A stretch of DNA of 64,000 bases, from positions 38,501 through 102,500 of the forward strand of contig NZ_JNIX01000007.1 of NCBI RefSeq assembly GCF_000701445.1, given 5' to 3'. The stretch is from Brevundimonas bacteroides DSM 4726. GTDB taxonomy: Bacteria; Pseudomonadota; Alphaproteobacteria; Caulobacterales; Caulobacteraceae. The translations under genes were made by a program, and so were the position numbers. Positions within the stretch are counted from its first letter, which is position 1; every line of letters starts with the position of its first letter. This document shows, in pieces, positions 62,307 through 64,000 of the stretch. Below the pieces are notes generated by a model. It was not told the origin of the DNA and ran no database searches. It worked only from the letters and a program-made list of their open reading frames with translations.

Positions 62307-62731
62307 TCGAAGCCTGTGAGCGTGCCGGTCAGGTCGTTGCGGGCCGTGACATTGCCCGAGTTGGTCTGACGCGAGTTGACGATGACGGTGTTGTGGCTGC
62401 CCTGGACCACGACGTTCAGATTGTTGCCGATGGCCGTGGCCCCGGCGACCGTGCCGTAGCCGTTGCCGACGCCGCCGGAATAGCTGTTCGACACCCCGCC
62501 CGACTGGCGCGAATAGGCCGAGGCGCCCGCCTGGATGATGCCATCCACGATCAGCCGGTTGCCGTTCTCGTCCCGCGTCGAGCCCGTTTGGGCGCTGGTC
62601 ACCGACTGGCGCGCGCCGCCGTATCCGTTCTGGAAGCTCGACATCCCCGACGACGACGCCAGCTGGGCGCTGGCGGGCAGGGCGATGAGCGAAAGGGCCA
62701 GGGCGGCCGAGGCGATCCGGTTCGGGCTCAT
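62303..62731 (-). CDS. hfaA: holdfast anchor protein HfaA
   Basis: 142 residues with a signal peptide (MSPNRIASAALALSLIALPASAQ). The mature chain is a short curlin-like protein: GMSSFQNGYGGARQ, RLIVDGIIQAGASAYSRQSGGVSNSYSGGVGNG and NNLNVVVQGSHNTVIVNSRQTNSGN. In Caulobacter HfaA is an amyloid-like multimer that anchors the holdfast. First gene of the operon; the promoter region to its left is shared with the rhomboid gene. Confidence 0.92.
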   Translation of the reverse strand: MSPNRIASAALALSLIALPASAQLASSSGMSSFQNGYGGARQSVTSAQTGSTRDENGNRLIVDGIIQAGASAYSRQSGGVSNSYSGGVGNGYGTVAGATAIGNNLNVVVQGSHNTVIVNSRQTNSGNVTARNDLTGTLTGFE

Positions 62732-62804
62732 GTCGTCAAATCCCACTCGGCACTCGTGATTCGGCCGCGGGCGCGCGGTCCGCGTCCCAAAATGGGAGAC
62801 GGGT

Positions 62805-62820
62805 GTTAAGGATGACTTGA
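62805..62820 (-). promoter_or_regulatory. near-consensus CtrA site upstream of hfaA
   Basis: On the minus strand TCAA-GTCATCC-TTAAC differs by one base from TTAA-N7-TTAAC. It lies 74-89 bases upstream of the hfaA ATG and ends two bases before the rhomboid GTG, within its ribosome site. Control of holdfast genes by the cell cycle is known in Caulobacter; binding here is untested. Confidence 0.5.
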
Positions 62821-62821
62821 T

Positions 62822-63544
62822 GTGAACGGCCCCCTTCCGCATTTGAGGGGCATGGAGCCGTCCGACGGCCGATTCGACGGCCCGCCCCCCAGGGAACGCA
62901 TCTTCAACGCCCCGCTTGCGGCGCTGCTGCTCGCCGCCTCCATGCCGGCGCTCTACTGGCTGCAGGAGCGGTCGCACACCTATTGGCTGGAACTCGCGTT
63001 TCGGCCGGCCGACCTCGCCGAGGGGCGATACGGCGGCCTGGTCACCTCCATGCTGGTGCATGGCGGCTGGGCCCATGTGCTGATGAACGCGGTCGGTGCC
63101 CTGACCTTCGGCGCGCCGCTGGCCCGGCTGTTCGGCGGCGGGATCGGCCTGATCGTCTTCCTCGCCCTATATATAGTGTCGGGTGTCGCCGCGACGCTGG
63201 GATATGGAGTTCTGCACTGGGGCTCGGTCGATCCCCTGGTCGGCGCCTCCGGCGCGGTCTTCGGCTTGATCGGCGCGGCGACCCGGTTGCTGGGCGGGCG
63301 AGGGCGGGTTCTTCCCCTGACCGACGGCGGCGTGATCCGCTCCGCCATCGCCTGGATGGCGGTCAACGCGGTGATCGGCCTGATCGGCTTCGCGCCCGGC
63401 GCGGAAGGCGCGCGAATCGCCTGGGAGGCCCACGCCTTTGGCTTCCTGTTCGGCATCCTGGCCATCGGCCCTCTCGCAAGGGTGTTCGGCCGACTTCCGG
63501 AAAGGTTTGATTCGAGCCCGGAACCGGGTGATCCTCTCGCTTAA
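62822..63544 (+). CDS. rhomboid family intramembrane serine protease
   Basis: 240 residues from a GTG at 62822 with AAGGAT upstream; an ATG ten codons later is also possible. Six hydrophobic segments are visible. Catalytic Ser lies in VGASGAVFGLIG, catalytic His in EAHAFGFLFGI, and HGGWAHVLMNAVGAL is the conserved His/Asn helix. The substrate is unknown. The next gene starts 60 bases downstream on the same strand. Confidence 0.92.
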   Translation: MNGPLPHLRGMEPSDGRFDGPPPRERIFNAPLAALLLAASMPALYWLQERSHTYWLELAFRPADLAEGRYGGLVTSMLVHGGWAHVLMNAVGALTFGAPLARLFGGGIGLIVFLALYIVSGVAATLGYGVLHWGSVDPLVGASGAVFGLIGAATRLLGGRGRVLPLTDGGVIRSAIAWMAVNAVIGLIGFAPGAEGARIAWEAHAFGFLFGILAIGPLARVFGRLPERFDSSPEPGDPLA

Positions 63545-63604
63545 GAAGCGGCTTCGGCTCTTCGGCCGTCGATCGCTCCCGACAAGACAGGGAAGGGACG
63601 CCGG

Positions 63605-64000
63605 ATGCTGGTCGCGGAAATTCTCAAATCCAAGGGCGGCGAGGTCTTCTCGATCGCGCCCGACACCACCGTGGCCCAGGCCTGCGCCGAGATGGACGGC
63701 CGCCGGGTCGGTGCCCTGATCGTCTGCGACGCCGACCGGGTCGCCGGCGTGATCTCCGAACGCGACGTCGTCCGGGCCGTGGCGCGGGATGGCGCGGCCG
63801 CTCTGACCCGGCCGGTCGCCGACTATATGACCCGCGACGTGGTCTTCGCCGAGCCGGGCGAGACCGTCGCCGTCCTGATGGGCCGCATGACCGATCGCCG
63901 GATCCGGCATCTGCCGGTCCTGAAGGAAAGCCGTCTCGCCGGCGTCATCTCCATCGGCGATGTGGTGAAGTGCCAGATCGCCGAGGCGACGCAGGAAGCC
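63605..64000 (+). CDS. CBS-domain protein (partial, cut by the window end)
   Basis: 132 codons are visible. Two CBS motifs form a Bateman pair: SIAPDTTVAQACAEMDGRRVGALIVCD with VAGVISERDVVRA, and FAEPGETVAVLMGRMTDRRIRHLPVL with LAGVISIGDVVK. Such short stand-alone CBS pairs sense adenosine nucleotides. GGGAAGG precedes the ATG. Confidence 0.9.
   Translation, partial: MLVAEILKSKGGEVFSIAPDTTVAQACAEMDGRRVGALIVCDADRVAGVISERDVVRAVARDGAAALTRPVADYMTRDVVFAEPGETVAVLMGRMTDRRIRHLPVLKESRLAGVISIGDVVKCQIAEATQEA

Overview
The window is chromosomal DNA of a GC-rich alphaproteobacterium, very probably a Caulobacterales member close to Brevundimonas. The pointers are a complete holdfast-anchor operon (hfaA-hfaB-hfaD), a Caulobacter-type flagellar operon fliF-fliG-fliH-fliN-flbD with a perfect CtrA box upstream, an EipA/DUF1134 envelope protein, and codon use dominated by G/C in third positions. 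Gene density is high, most neighbours overlap by 1-4 bases, and I see no insertion sequence, integrase, prophage or CRISPR array.

Layout. 0-9.4 kb: end of a cytochrome b561-type gene with its molybdopterin oxidoreductase, nrdB, an SDR dehydrogenase with a pterin dehydratase, a Crp-type regulator, the ubiquinone genes ubiE-ubiB, a secreted protein, arfB and a YaiI-family protein. 7.9-14.5 kb: a branched-chain 2-oxoacid dehydrogenase operon (E1alpha, E1beta, E2, a small secreted protein, E3) with a divergent Lrp/AsnC regulator. 14.5-17.1 kb: a pirin, then a low-density, lower-GC patch with one methyltransferase, ending at tRNA-Ala(CGC). 17.2-28 kb: eipA, a YqhA-like membrane protein, pheT and pheS separated by two small genes, a glycine-rich secreted protein, a gene-poor kilobase, and ileS. 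28-33 kb: a lipoprotein, ribF, a MaoC dehydratase, an HAD phosphatase, a secreted dipeptidase-type amidohydrolase and an L,D-transpeptidase-fold lipoprotein. 33.2-41.3 kb: the flagellar operon, in which a class A beta-lactamase gene sits between flbD and flhA. 41.3-53 kb: palindromic repeats, sppA, an AmpD-like amidase, rnpB (RNase P RNA), queF, DUF817, a methyltransferase, VOC, nitroreductase, NUDIX, cysE, a glycosyltransferase, dihydroorotase and a hydrolase. 53-58.5 kb: erpA divergent from dgt, then SPOR protein-nagZ-scpA-scpB and a small lipoprotein. 58.5-64 kb: an Asn/Val-repeat secreted protein, a PAS protein, hfaD-hfaB-hfaA, a rhomboid protease and the start of a CBS-domain protein.

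How the genes work together. Two regions concern the cell pole and surface: the early flagellar operon (MS ring, switch, export gate, FlbD) and the holdfast anchor. Both carry CtrA-like sites. Two exported proteins elsewhere (22.9 kb and 58.6 kb) share an alternating Asn-Val/Asn-Ala segment that resembles the curlin-like repeats of HfaA and HfaD, and one lies only 2.7 kb from hfaD. Cell-wall functions recur: L,D-transpeptidase fold, class A beta-lactamase, AmpD-like amidase, NagZ, SPOR domain and EipA.

The observations I rate highest are the beta-lactamase translationally coupled on both sides inside the flagellar operon, the shared Asn-Val/Asn-Ala module, and an inverted pair of bimodular palindromic repeats that has become in-frame coding sequence between the two lipoyl domains of the E2 protein. 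All functional statements are from reading the sequence; no database search was possible.
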